Made by a program: the position numbers and the translations under genes. Below are positions 45,273 to 54,678 of a stretch of DNA of 54,708 nucleotides, piece after piece. The DNA comes from Turicibacter sp. (GTDB taxonomy: Bacteria > Bacillota > Bacilli > MOL361 > Turicibacteraceae). The notes beneath the pieces were generated by a model. The model was not told where the DNA came from. It searched no databases and saw only the letters and a program-made list of their open reading frames with translations. Location: NCBI GenBank assembly GCA_030531025.1, contig JAUMTV010000007.1, positions 1 to 54,708 of the forward strand. Reading direction: 5' to 3'. Within the stretch, counting starts at the first letter, position 1; every line of letters starts with the position of its first letter.

Positions 45273-46805
45273 ATGCGTATGAAACATTCACTACTAAATA
45301 TGTTAGTAGCTACGATACCAAGTTTAATTTTACCTATTATTGGGTTTGTGAAATTTAGTCTTTTTTCACAAATTTATGGGGATTCCATTAATGGGTTATA
45401 TTCGACGATGGTACAAATTATGGCGGTTTTAAACTTGGTAGAAGGGGGATTTGGAATTGCATTCCAACAAATACTATATCAACCATTAGCCCATAAAAAC
45501 TATAAAAAAGTGACAGAGTTATATAATGGTGCTATTTACTTATTTAGAAAAATGGGAATTATTATACTTGTTTTAGGTGTTATTGTAGGAGCCGTTCAAC
45601 CTTTATTTGTCAGTCAAAAAGGTGAACCAATTTCTAACTTTTCAATTTATAGTATTTATTTCTTATTACTAGCGCCAGTTGTTATTTCATATTTCTTAAT
45701 GGGGCCAAATGTTGTTGTTCAAGCGGATCAACAATATTATAAAATTAATTTAGGAATTCAATTGATAACTTTATTGCGTTCAATTTTAGTTATAGTTATT
45801 GCTGTGATGGACCTTTCACTTGAAGTCGTTTTAGTTGTAGATGGAATATTAACGATTATTTCGTATATCTATTCACGCGAAAAAGCCTTAAAGTTATATC
45901 CTTATCTAAAGGATAATAATGAGGGGCGTGACTTAAGTGCTCTTGAAAATACAAAGCATGTATTTGTACATAAGATTTCTGGCGTTGTATTATCAAATAC
46001 TGACCCAGTACTATTAACTTATTTTATTTCACCATTCATGACGAATGTTTATAATGCTTATAATCTGATTTGTTCTAGTTTAATTAAAGTTTTATATGGA
46101 GTTATTCAAGCTCCGGCAGATAGCTTCGGTAACTTGTTCTCAAGTGATGAAGATCACAAATATTCAATATTTTTACAATATGCTAATTTTGCATTCTTTT
46201 TGAGTTCAATTGTATCAAGTATTTTATTTATTACAGCTACTGATTTTGTACGTTTATGGATGAAAGATGAATTATATGTGTTATCATACTTTGCGGTTTT
46301 CTTATTTGCGATGAATACATATTATTTAGTTTCGCGTGAACCATTATTAGTCGTACGAAATGTAAATGGACTATTTAAAGAAACCAAAAAAATTGCTCTG
46401 TTAGCAGCCATTACAAACTTAGGGATTTCATTGCTATTAGTTAAACCATTAGGGATTGTTGGAATTTTATTAGGAACATTTTTAACCCATTTTCTTATAG
46501 ATTTCTTTATGTCAGTTCAACTAGTTTATCCTAAAGTATTTGCATTATCATCGTGGAATTATTATAAGTTCGTATTGATTCGTACGATGATTATGTTCGT
46601 ATTAACTTTTATTGGATTATGTGGATGGAGATTTGTTTTTCCTAATGGCGTGCAACACCTCGTTATTTGGTTTATTGGCGCTGCATGCTTAGGGATTATT
46701 GCATTAGTTGCTTATTTAGTGATTTATTACATGTTATTTGATGACTTTAAGGCATTTATTCAGCGATCGATTAATTTATTTAAACGTAAGAAAGCTAACA
46801 ACTAA
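45273..46805 (+). CDS. Polysaccharide flippase (Wzx-like)
   Basis: A 510-residue protein with about 12-14 membrane helices of the polysaccharide transport superfamily (Wzx type), which flips lipid-linked repeat units across the membrane. The N-terminal LLNMLVATIPSLILPIIGFV and a central HKISGVVLSNTDPVLLTYFI are typical. The C-terminus is basic (KRKKANN). AGAGGTGAT precedes the ATG. It is followed by glycosyltransferases and a polymerase, the usual set for Wzx/Wzy-dependent capsule or exopolysaccharide. Confidence 0.85.
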   Translation: MRMKHSLLNMLVATIPSLILPIIGFVKFSLFSQIYGDSINGLYSTMVQIMAVLNLVEGGFGIAFQQILYQPLAHKNYKKVTELYNGAIYLFRKMGIIILVLGVIVGAVQPLFVSQKGEPISNFSIYSIYFLLLAPVVISYFLMGPNVVVQADQQYYKINLGIQLITLLRSILVIVIAVMDLSLEVVLVVDGILTIISYIYSREKALKLYPYLKDNNEGRDLSALENTKHVFVHKISGVVLSNTDPVLLTYFISPFMTNVYNAYNLICSSLIKVLYGVIQAPADSFGNLFSSDEDHKYSIFLQYANFAFFLSSIVSSILFITATDFVRLWMKDELYVLSYFAVFLFAMNTYYLVSREPLLVVRNVNGLFKETKKIALLAAITNLGISLLLVKPLGIVGILLGTFLTHFLIDFFMSVQLVYPKVFALSSWNYYKFVLIRTMIMFVLTFIGLCGWRFVFPNGVQHLVIWFIGAACLGIIALVAYLVIYYMLFDDFKAFIQRSINLFKRKKANN

Positions 46806-46867
46806 GTTGTTATAAGTTTATTAAGGTTTATAACCAGAAACAAAGTTATTTAAAGGTAGGTAAAAGA

Positions 46868-47875
46868 ATGTGTAAAATAAGTGTTATTGTTCCTGCTTAT
46901 AATGTCGAAAATTATATTGATAAAAGTTTTAAAAGTTTATTAGCCCAAACGTTCCAAGATTTTGAGATTATTGCAATAAATGATGGCTCACAAGATAAAA
47001 CATTAGAAAAGATGAGGGTCTATGAAGCCAAAGACACTAGAATTCGTGTCATCGATAAGATGAATGAAGGTGTAGGGGCTACTAGAAATTTAGGACTGGA
47101 GTTAGCATGTGGAGACTATATAATTTTTATTGATCCAGATGACTATGTACATTTAGATCTATTAAAGTTATTATATGAAAAAGCAATTGAAACTAGGGCA
47201 AATGTTGTAGTTTGTGACTATTATGAATGTTATGAGAATAGTAAGGATCAGGTATTAATGAAAGTACCGATTGAATCAACAGATTTACTTGTTATTCAAG
47301 AAAATAAAGATTTAATATTTAAAATGACACCTGCCCCGTGGAATAAACTGATTAGGACAGACATATTAAAAGAGCATGAAATTAAATTTCCATTAGAATA
47401 TCGTAGCGAAGATCTTGTTTTTACATTGAAACTTTTAGCAAAGTGTGAGACGTTAGCTGTGGTACATCAGCCGTTATATTATTATTTAGCTAATCGAATG
47501 AATAATGTCTCAAGTGCTAATGATGAGCGCGTATTACATACTATCTTAGCTTTAAAAGAAATTATAGAAAGTTATCAAAATTGGAATCTAAAACAAACTT
47601 ATGAATCAGAATTAGAGATGCTAATAATTAAACAAATTCAATATGAGCTCCATAAAGTTATTTATATCTCAGATAAAAAATTGGCTTATCGAATTATTGT
47701 AGAATTTTATAATTACTTAAAGTTGAATGTTCCAAATTGGATAAAGAATAAATATTATCAATCATTAGTTAGTCAATCAAGTTTAGTTAATAAATATCGA
47801 TATTGGATTTATGAGAACCCTCCGCGATTGAAATTATATTATAACATTCGTCAACTAAAGAAAAGTTTAACGTAA
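46868..47875 (+). CDS. Glycosyltransferase family 2
   Basis: A 335-residue GT-A fold transferase. The nucleotide-sugar site shows VIVPAYNVENYIDKSFKSLL, AINDGSQDKT and the metal-binding IFIDPDDYVH (D-x-D-D form). A conserved NKLIRTDIL and the acidic EDLVFTLKLL, the probable catalytic base region, follow. It probably acts at the inner membrane face on a lipid-linked sugar. Donor and linkage cannot be read from sequence. It is one of three related GT2 enzymes in this cluster. Confidence 0.9.
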   Translation: MCKISVIVPAYNVENYIDKSFKSLLAQTFQDFEIIAINDGSQDKTLEKMRVYEAKDTRIRVIDKMNEGVGATRNLGLELACGDYIIFIDPDDYVHLDLLKLLYEKAIETRANVVVCDYYECYENSKDQVLMKVPIESTDLLVIQENKDLIFKMTPAPWNKLIRTDILKEHEIKFPLEYRSEDLVFTLKLLAKCETLAVVHQPLYYYLANRMNNVSSANDERVLHTILALKEIIESYQNWNLKQTYESELEMLIIKQIQYELHKVIYISDKKLAYRIIVEFYNYLKLNVPNWIKNKYYQSLVSQSSLVNKYRYWIYENPPRLKLYYNIRQLKKSLT

Positions 47876-47886
47876 GAAGGTGAGTT

Positions 47887-48855
47887 ATGATGCCCAAAGT
47901 TAGTATTATTGTACCAATTTATAATGTAGAAAAATATCTAGAGCGTTGTTTGCATTCTTTAGTCAATCAAACACTACAAGATATAGAGATTATTTGTGTC
48001 AATGATGGAAGTCCTGATCAATCACAACAGATTGTTGACCAATTTGCATTAGATTACCCTGGAAAAGTTATTCCTGTTCAAAAGAAAAATGGTGGTTTAG
48101 CTGATGCTAGAAATTATGGATTGAATTATGTGAATGGAGACTACCTTTTATTTATTGATAGTGATGATTGGATTGAAGCACAGATGTGTGAGACGATGTA
48201 TCGCACAGCTATTTCAGAATCAGCTGATTTAGTTGTATGTGATATTCAGAATGTTTATGAGGATGGTCATGTAGCCTATGTTTCTTGTGGTGATTTTAAA
48301 GAAGGAAATATCAAAACATTACCTTATTTATTAACTATAGACAATAGTGCTTGTAATAAACTATTTAAGAAAACATTATTTGAAGATATTAAGTTTCCAT
48401 TAGGAATCTGGTATGAAGATTTAGGATGTATTCCAATTGTGTTATCAAAGGCACAAAGGGTCGTTAAAGTTAATAAAGCTTTTTATAATTATTTTCAACG
48501 AGAAGGTTCGATTATGAATACTTATTCTGAAAAAAGTTTAGATATCTATAAGGCACTTCAATTAATAGATAGTTATTATAATGGCAAGTATCGTTCAGAA
48601 GTAGAGTTTTTATACATTAAAAATTTAATGCTTTATGGATGCTCACGTCATTTAACAGTCAAAAATGGGGAGGCCTATATGGATCGAGCAGTTGATTTTA
48701 TGAAAGAAAGATTTCCGTTCTGGCTAAAAAATCCGTATGTAAAAAGCTTCTCATTCAAAGATCGTTTTATTCTATGGTTATATAGTGTAAAGCGATATCG
48801 TTTAGTACGTATACTCTTATCTATTAAACAATCATTAAAAGGATTCAGCAAATAG
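47887..48855 (+). CDS. Glycosyltransferase family 2
   Basis: A 322-residue GT2 enzyme closely related to the one at 51895. It has SIIVPIYNVEKYLERCLHSL, CVNDGSPDQS, the acceptor-side GGLADARNYGL and the metal site LFIDSDDWIE, followed by ACNKLFKK and WYEDLGCIPIV. It begins 11 bases after the previous transferase with AAGGTGAG; two ATG codons in a row make the start uncertain by one residue. A hairpin overlaps its stop codon. Confidence 0.9.
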   Translation: MMPKVSIIVPIYNVEKYLERCLHSLVNQTLQDIEIICVNDGSPDQSQQIVDQFALDYPGKVIPVQKKNGGLADARNYGLNYVNGDYLLFIDSDDWIEAQMCETMYRTAISESADLVVCDIQNVYEDGHVAYVSCGDFKEGNIKTLPYLLTIDNSACNKLFKKTLFEDIKFPLGIWYEDLGCIPIVLSKAQRVVKVNKAFYNYFQREGSIMNTYSEKSLDIYKALQLIDSYYNGKYRSEVEFLYIKNLMLYGCSRHLTVKNGEAYMDRAVDFMKERFPFWLKNPYVKSFSFKDRFILWLYSVKRYRLVRILLSIKQSLKGFSK

Positions 48856-48872
48856 GAGGAAAACCTATTTTT
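48850..48872 (+). terminator. Weak hairpin with T run, overlapping a stop codon
   Basis: AAATAGG and CCTATTT form a 7-bp stem whose loop holds AGGAAAA, followed by TT. It could partly end transcription before the 258-base gap 48856-49113. In that gap I see no gene and no firm promoter for the next transferase. Confidence 0.45.
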
Positions 48873-49113
48873 AATAATGGCTCAACACCAGAATTGCTTC
48901 TTGACAATAAGTTGATAAAAATAACTGAATAATAAATTGAGAATTTCAGTATTTTGTCATTACTTATGAATCGTCATTTAATTTAATTTCTTAGTTCAAC
49001 TAAGTCAAGCATCATTTTGGGTGAAGACTCTTAATAATTATGTTTTTAATTGCATAAAATAGGTTTTATTAAAGTTAATAATAAGCAATTTAATAATATA
49101 GCTTCATGATAGA

Positions 49114-50322
49114 ATGATTGGAAGTGAGATTGTGTCGTCAAAAAAAATTTTGTTTGTCACAGATGAAATGACTTTAGGAGGCGTTTCACGTGTTTTAAAC
49201 AACTTATTAGAGCAATTAATTAATCAAACAGATTATCAGATAGATTTACTAGTTTTACATAAACATGGTGAAATGTTAAAAGATATTCCAAATGAAATTA
49301 ATGTGATTGAAGGAACAAAGTTTTTCAGAGTAATTGATCAGCCTTTGAGTCAAATCATTAGAGAAAAAAATATAGCTCGTTTATTAAATAAGTTATACTT
49401 AATTAGTTTAATGAAAACAGGCTTAATTGGGAATAAAATTAAAAGAGAACGTAAAAAGATGAACCTATTACATTATGATGTGGAGATTGCATTTAAGGAA
49501 GGGTTTTGTACCATTTTTGTTGCAAATGGTTCTAGTTCAAAGAAAGTAAATTGGGTACACCTTGATTATAAGAAACAAAATTTTTCTTCAAATCATATGC
49601 CATTGATGGAAAAAACTTTAAATTTAATCGATGTGAATGTTGCTGTTTCTCAAGTGGCTGCTCAATCATATCAAGAAGTCTTTAATCTTAAACAAAACGT
49701 ATTAGTTATTCATAATATTATTCAAAGTGAGCTTATTCGAAGTAAGTATGAGCAAAAGGTGAAAGAAGAAGATTTAAATCTATTTAATCCTCAATATTTA
49801 ACATTTCTAAGTGTTGGACGTTTAGTTTCTCAGAAGGGGTATGATCGCCTCATAAAAATTCATCATCGTTTAATCAAAGAGGGATTTAATCACAATATTA
49901 TGATAATTGGTAATGGTGAAGAGGCACAATTACTAAGAGATCAAATTAAAGAACTAGGCTGTCAAGATACATGTAAATTAATCGGGTATCGTGAGAATCC
50001 ATTTGCCTATTTTAAGTTAGCCGATTGTTTTTTATTACCGTCTCGTTATGAAGGACTACCAACCGTTGTATTTGAGTCTTTAATTTGTGAAACACCTGTC
50101 ATAGCTACAAAAGTAGCGGGCATTGAAGAACAATTAAATCAAGCTGATTTTGGTTTAGTTGTAGATAATGAGGAAGAGAGTTTTTATGAAGCAATGAAAC
50201 TAATGATAAGTAATCCTGACCAGTTAAAGAAAATGAAAGCTGCATTAAAGCAATACCATTATCAAAACGAAAAGATTATTTCTCAAATTAAAGATTTAGT
50301 GGAGGGGAACTATGCAAGATAA
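49114..50322 (+). CDS. Glycosyltransferase family 4
   Basis: A 402-residue GT-B fold transferase. The N-terminal half has KILFVTDEMTLGGVSRVLNN; the C-terminal nucleotide-sugar domain has FLSVGRLVSQKGYDRLI, IIGNGEEAQLL and the signature E-x7-E in PSRYEGLPTVVFESLICETP followed by VIATKVAGI. The ATG at 49114 has no clear ribosome site; GTG at 49132, right after GGAAGTGAG, is an alternative start that would shorten the protein by six residues. It overlaps the next gene by 11 bases. Confidence 0.88.
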   Translation: MIGSEIVSSKKILFVTDEMTLGGVSRVLNNLLEQLINQTDYQIDLLVLHKHGEMLKDIPNEINVIEGTKFFRVIDQPLSQIIREKNIARLLNKLYLISLMKTGLIGNKIKRERKKMNLLHYDVEIAFKEGFCTIFVANGSSSKKVNWVHLDYKKQNFSSNHMPLMEKTLNLIDVNVAVSQVAAQSYQEVFNLKQNVLVIHNIIQSELIRSKYEQKVKEEDLNLFNPQYLTFLSVGRLVSQKGYDRLIKIHHRLIKEGFNHNIMIIGNGEEAQLLRDQIKELGCQDTCKLIGYRENPFAYFKLADCFLLPSRYEGLPTVVFESLICETPVIATKVAGIEEQLNQADFGLVVDNEEESFYEAMKLMISNPDQLKKMKAALKQYHYQNEKIISQIKDLVEGNYAR

Positions 50323-51895
50323 AATTATTAGGGTCTTAAAAAATCCAAAATTGTATGGATTTTTAGTCTTTATATTTTTAATCATTCAACCAATTGTTGA
50401 TTTAGATTATTTATTAAATGATTTCTTAAAGCAATATCATCTAATTGTACCATCAACATTTATTCGCTTTCTTGGAATTCCATTACTAGCTATTATAGGG
50501 TTTTTATTTGTCGATAAAAATAAAAATAAAACGTTTAAGGTTATGCTAATACTTGGAGTTATTTTAGCTACCTATTCGTTACTACATTTTAAAGGGATGA
50601 AGCAATTAGATATTAACCTTCCAGAAACATTTAGAACGGATTTAAAAATAGAGTTAAAGTATATTTTAATGCTTGTCTTACCATTTGTTTTAATGTATTG
50701 TGTGTATCTAGCTCGTTTTACGACTAGCACATTTAATAAAATTGTGATTATCACTTCATTAATCATCTGTAGTATTATTTTTATTACTGACTTATTTGCA
50801 ATCTCTTTTGGTAGCTATGGTGGAACAACACAAGCTAACTTTTTATCATGGTTTACAGGAGGATATGAGAAGTATCAAGATCCTAAATTATTGATGTCTA
50901 AAGGGTTATATCATGCGGCTAATGTGTTAGGTGCTTTGTTATTTATGCTACTACCTTTATTATTCAAAGTGTTTTATGAGGCGAAAAAAAAATGGCCTAG
51001 CTTTTTATTAATATTACTTCATTCATTATGTATGATGATGGTTGGAACACGAGTGGCAACATTTGGTGCTTTATTAATAGCCATTGCGGCTTTAGGAACA
51101 TATATTGGATGTTCTGTCATTCGATTAACAAAATTTAATTTAAACTTTTTGTTATCTTTAGGCATTATTATTTGTTTATTGGTAGGGGTTTATCCTCATA
51201 CACCTGCTGTTAAGTATCAATCTTTTAATACACAGTTAATTAAAAATTTAAAAGATGAAGAAGAAAAAAATGATAGTGTTAACCAGATGTCTACGCGACT
51301 TGAAACATTACAAGGTAACTTAGATGATGAAGGGAAAAATGCTGTATTGATAGCAATTTTAAGAGAGAATACACAATTACTAACCTTCCCATCTATTTAT
51401 TATGATGAGATTTATCCAATTGAATTTGATCCACAGTTTTGGAATTTTGTTGTAAATCAACCATTTGAAAAACGAAGTGATGCCAGAAAACTTCAAAAGT
51501 TATTCTCAGAATATAAATGGGATTTAATGAGTGATAAAGAGAAGATGTTAGGAATGGGATTTGCAACTTTAAGTGAAGGACAATTTATTATAGAACAAGA
51601 TGGTTGGCGTCAAGTCTATACAATGGGAATAGTAGGAGCAATTATTTTTATTTCCCCATATATCATGCTAATTTTATTCTCAATAATTAATGCTTTAAGA
51701 CGATTTAGAACAATTGTTAACTTTAGTAATTTAATGTTATTATTATCCGTAATTGTCGGATTAGGGGCAGCTTATTATAGTGGTCACGTATTAGATGAGA
51801 TTTTTACTAATCTATACTTAGGATTTATTACAGTGACATTATTCCTTAATACAATCGTTAAAAGGAACGACTTAAAGAAAGTTGAGGTGGATTAA
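50312..51895 (+). CDS. O-antigen ligase/polymerase-like membrane protein (Wzy-type)
   Basis: A 527-residue protein with about ten membrane helices and a large extracellular loop (about residues 310-430), the layout of O-antigen polymerases and ligases. GTRVATFGALLIAIAAL lies in the conserved central helices with the functional arginine. It would join repeat units flipped by the Wzx-like protein. AGTGGAGGGG precedes the ATG; it overlaps the upstream GT4 gene by 11 bases and the downstream GT2 gene by one base, so the three are translated together. Confidence 0.8.
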   Translation: MQDKIIRVLKNPKLYGFLVFIFLIIQPIVDLDYLLNDFLKQYHLIVPSTFIRFLGIPLLAIIGFLFVDKNKNKTFKVMLILGVILATYSLLHFKGMKQLDINLPETFRTDLKIELKYILMLVLPFVLMYCVYLARFTTSTFNKIVIITSLIICSIIFITDLFAISFGSYGGTTQANFLSWFTGGYEKYQDPKLLMSKGLYHAANVLGALLFMLLPLLFKVFYEAKKKWPSFLLILLHSLCMMMVGTRVATFGALLIAIAALGTYIGCSVIRLTKFNLNFLLSLGIIICLLVGVYPHTPAVKYQSFNTQLIKNLKDEEEKNDSVNQMSTRLETLQGNLDDEGKNAVLIAILRENTQLLTFPSIYYDEIYPIEFDPQFWNFVVNQPFEKRSDARKLQKLFSEYKWDLMSDKEKMLGMGFATLSEGQFIIEQDGWRQVYTMGIVGAIIFISPYIMLILFSIINALRRFRTIVNFSNLMLLLSVIVGLGAAYYSGHVLDEIFTNLYLGFITVTLFLNTIVKRNDLKKVEVD

Positions 51896-52869
51896 TGCCT
51901 AAAGTTAGTGTAGTTGTACCAGTGTACAATGTTGAAAAATATTTAGAACGCTGTTTAGATTCATTAGTAAAACAAACATTAGATGATATTGAGATAATCG
52001 TCGTTAATGATTCATCACCAGATGAATCACAAAAGATTATTGATAAATATGTTCAACGCTATCCAAATAAAGTATTTAGTTATATGAAGCCAAATGGTGG
52101 TCTTTCTGATGCTAGAAATTTTGGAATGAGTAAAATGAATGGAGATTATTTTGGATTCGTAGACGCTGATGATTATGTTGAAGAAACAATGTTTGAAAAT
52201 TTATATGAAACAGCAATAAAAGAAGATGCTGATTTAACAAGTTGTGATTTTTATTGGGCCTATCCTGATTACTTAAAAAAATCAATAGATGGTCCTTATT
52301 CTAATGAAAAAGAATTATTAGTGAATATGATGCCAACTGTTTGGAATAAGTTATATAAAAAGAAGTGGTATGACCAATTAGATATTAAGTTCCCTATTGG
52401 TTTAAGATATGAGGATAGCTCATTTTCAATTCGAATTGCTCCATTTATTAATAAAATAGCTTATGTAAATGAACCTCTCATTTATTATGTTCAACGTCAG
52501 GATTCAATTACCTATACGCAAAATTCTAAAGTGGGCGATATGATCATTGTCTTTAAAGATATTTTTAAATATTATAAAGAACATCAGTTATATGATAAAT
52601 ATTACGATGAGTTGGAATACTTAACATTAAAGTATTTTTTAGGAAGCTCTTTTTTACGCGCCTGTCAGATTCAGGATAAAACTTCTCGTCATTCTATTTT
52701 AGAAGAAGGATGGGATCTATTAAACAGTCAATTCCCCAATTGGAAAAAAAATCGTTATCTATTAAGTAAAAATGATAAAAAGCATTTATATTACCGATAT
52801 ACAAATAAATTTATCTACAGGATTTTAGCTAATAGCATCTATATAATTAAAGTCAAACTTAAGAAGTAA
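51895..52869 (+). CDS. Glycosyltransferase family 2
   Basis: A 324-residue GT2 enzyme, a paralogue of the one at 47887. Motifs are VVVPVYNVEKYLERCLDSL, VVNDSSPDES, GGLSDARNFGM and the metal site GFVDADDYVE, then WNKLYKKKW and RYEDSSFSIRI. Its ATG overlaps the polymerase stop codon (TAATG). The two paralogues probably arose by duplication within the cluster and transfer different sugars or make different linkages. Confidence 0.9.
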   Translation: MPKVSVVVPVYNVEKYLERCLDSLVKQTLDDIEIIVVNDSSPDESQKIIDKYVQRYPNKVFSYMKPNGGLSDARNFGMSKMNGDYFGFVDADDYVEETMFENLYETAIKEDADLTSCDFYWAYPDYLKKSIDGPYSNEKELLVNMMPTVWNKLYKKKWYDQLDIKFPIGLRYEDSSFSIRIAPFINKIAYVNEPLIYYVQRQDSITYTQNSKVGDMIIVFKDIFKYYKEHQLYDKYYDELEYLTLKYFLGSSFLRACQIQDKTSRHSILEEGWDLLNSQFPNWKKNRYLLSKNDKKHLYYRYTNKFIYRILANSIYIIKVKLKK

Positions 52870-52882
52870 TGTGGTGGTTAAA

Positions 52883-53347
52883 GTGAAAAAAGGAAAAGTT
52901 CTATTTTGTTCTAGTGCAGGCGGTCATTACACCGAACTACTGCAATTAAGTCATCTGATAGAAAAATATAACGGGGTCATAGTTACTGAGAAGACGACAA
53001 TATCAAAAGAAAGTTCTTTTCCTACAGAATATTTGATGTATTGTTCAAAGAACGATGGTTGGATTTATATTTTTGAATACCTTTATGTTTGGTTAGTTTC
53101 TTTTGTCTATTTTATTAAGTATAACCCAAAAGTTGTTGTTTCAACAGGTGTTCATTCAACTATTCCAATGTGTGTGTATGCACGCTTATTTGGAAAAAAA
53201 GTCATTTATATTGAAACGGTTGCTAATGTTCATACACCATCTGTTAGCGGTAAGTTAATGTATAAAATTGCGACAGATTTTTATGTACAATGGGAGGAGT
53301 TGCTCGAAGTGTATCCAAATGCCATTGTAGGAGGTTGTTTATTTTGA
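52883..53347 (+). CDS. ALG14-like glycosyltransferase subunit (PssD/Cps14F type)
   Basis: A protein of 154 residues of the ALG14 family, the membrane-bound half of a two-part glycosyltransferase. Hallmarks are VLFCSSAGGHYTELLQL at the start, one hydrophobic segment (about residues 60-80) and VSTGVHSTIPMCVYARLFG followed by YIETVANVHTPS. GTG at 52871 lies before the GGTGG site; GTG at 52883 is 5 bases after it and is preferred. It ends in a 4-base TTGA overlap with its partner gene. Confidence 0.85.
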   Translation: MKKGKVLFCSSAGGHYTELLQLSHLIEKYNGVIVTEKTTISKESSFPTEYLMYCSKNDGWIYIFEYLYVWLVSFVYFIKYNPKVVVSTGVHSTIPMCVYARLFGKKVIYIETVANVHTPSVSGKLMYKIATDFYVQWEELLEVYPNAIVGGCLF

Positions 53348-53814
53348 TTTTAGTATTATGTGGGACACAAAAACAAGATTTTACGCGTATCATGCGCTTA
53401 GTAGAACCAATTGCAGATCAAGAAGAGATTGTTGTCCAAGCGGGGCATAATGAATATGACACAGATAAAATGAAGTTGTTTAGCTTTATCCCTAATGAGG
53501 AAATGAATGAACTATATGAGCGAGCTAACTTGATTGTCACTCATGCGGGAGCAGGATCAATTCTTCAGGGAATTAAACATAACAAAAAGATTATTGCAGT
53601 TCCGAGATTAAAAAAATATCATGAGCATGTTAACGACCATCAAATTGAATTAGCAAATAAGTTAGAACAACTAGGATGTATTTTAACTTATAGAGATGGT
53701 GATGACTTTTTGATATTATATGAAAGAGCCAAGACTTTTAAACCTTTACCTTTTAATCAAAAGGGTAATATGGAAGCATTAATTGATGAACGATTAGAAC
53801 GATACTTAAAATAA
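53344..53814 (+). CDS. ALG13-like glycosyltransferase subunit (PssE/Cps14G type)
   Basis: The catalytic partner (156 residues) of the ALG14-like protein. Its N-terminus ILVLCGTQKQDFTRIMRLVE and the UDP-sugar-binding IVTHAGAGSILQGIKHNKKI match the C-terminal half of a GT-B enzyme (GT28). The frame extends upstream inside the partner gene, but TTG at 53344, 9 bases after AGGAGG, gives the correct family N-terminus. The pair transfers a hexose such as galactose or glucose onto a lipid-linked glycan; the exact sugar is unknown. Confidence 0.87.
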   Translation: MILVLCGTQKQDFTRIMRLVEPIADQEEIVVQAGHNEYDTDKMKLFSFIPNEEMNELYERANLIVTHAGAGSILQGIKHNKKIIAVPRLKKYHEHVNDHQIELANKLEQLGCILTYRDGDDFLILYERAKTFKPLPFNQKGNMEALIDERLERYLK

Positions 53815-53826
53815 GGTGGGATCAAT

Positions 53827-54678
53827 TTGAAACAAGCATTTTTAATTGTCGCTCATAAAAACTTTGAGCAGCTTGTAAAACTTGTTGAATATATAGCAGA
53901 TGAAAACCATCATATTTATTTACATATCGACAAGAAGAGCGAAAAGCTTTTTAATCTATTAATAGACTATTTTCAAACTAATGAATTTGTTTATTTGTTA
54001 GAGGAACGAATTTCTATAAATTGGGGAGGCTTTTCGCAAGTTCAAGCGACGTTATTACTATTAGAGAGAGCTTATAAAAACCAATATGATTTTTATCATT
54101 TAATAAGTGGTCAAGATTTATTCATTAAGCCTAAACAGGAAGTAGATGAATTTTTAAGACATTATAAAGGGCATCAATTTCTAGAAGTCATGGATGGAGA
54201 AAAAGACTTATGGCGTGTAAAAGGTTATTATTTATTAAGTGATTCTAAGTATAGTCGTTCACGCCCATATGCGATGATTAACAATTTATGTTCTAAGTTT
54301 TTTAAAAAATTACCGATTCGAAGAAATTTAAAGGGATTTAAAATCTATAAAGGTGCTAACTGGTTTACGATATCAGGAGAATGTGTGAATTATATTATAG
54401 GCTATTTAGATAAACATCCTAAATACATAAGAGGATATAAATATACTTTGTGCCCAGACGAGCACTTCTTTCATACATTGATATTAAATTCTTCATTTAA
54501 AAATACAGTGATTAAAGATACATTAAGAGAAATCCAATGGGATGGATTACCTAACCCTAAAACATACACAATAGAGGACTATGATATGCTTAAACAAAGT
54601 CATGCTTTATTTGCAAGAAAATTCGATTCTATTATTGACCAAGAGATTATTGAAAAAATATATGAAGATATAAAATAA
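53827..54678 (+). CDS. Core-2/I-branching type glycosyltransferase (GT14)
   Basis: A 283-residue protein of the family of beta-1,6-N-acetylglucosaminyltransferases and bacterial xylosyltransferase-like enzymes (GT14). It shows AFLIVAHKNFEQLVKLV, IYLHIDKKS, the central FYHLISGQDLFIKP and, near the end, CPDEHFFHTLILNS with a likely catalytic glutamate. It uses a TTG start 7 bases after AAGGTGGG. It ends 30 bases before the right edge; the cluster probably continues. Confidence 0.87.
   Translation: MKQAFLIVAHKNFEQLVKLVEYIADENHHIYLHIDKKSEKLFNLLIDYFQTNEFVYLLEERISINWGGFSQVQATLLLLERAYKNQYDFYHLISGQDLFIKPKQEVDEFLRHYKGHQFLEVMDGEKDLWRVKGYYLLSDSKYSRSRPYAMINNLCSKFFKKLPIRRNLKGFKIYKGANWFTISGECVNYIIGYLDKHPKYIRGYKYTLCPDEHFFHTLILNSSFKNTVIKDTLREIQWDGLPNPKTYTIEDYDMLKQSHALFARKFDSIIDQEIIEKIYEDIK

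Noticed and set aside
53290..53343. Upstream extension of the ALG13-like gene inside its partner
   Set aside because: The family N-terminus starts at the TTG at 53344, which has an AGGAGG site.
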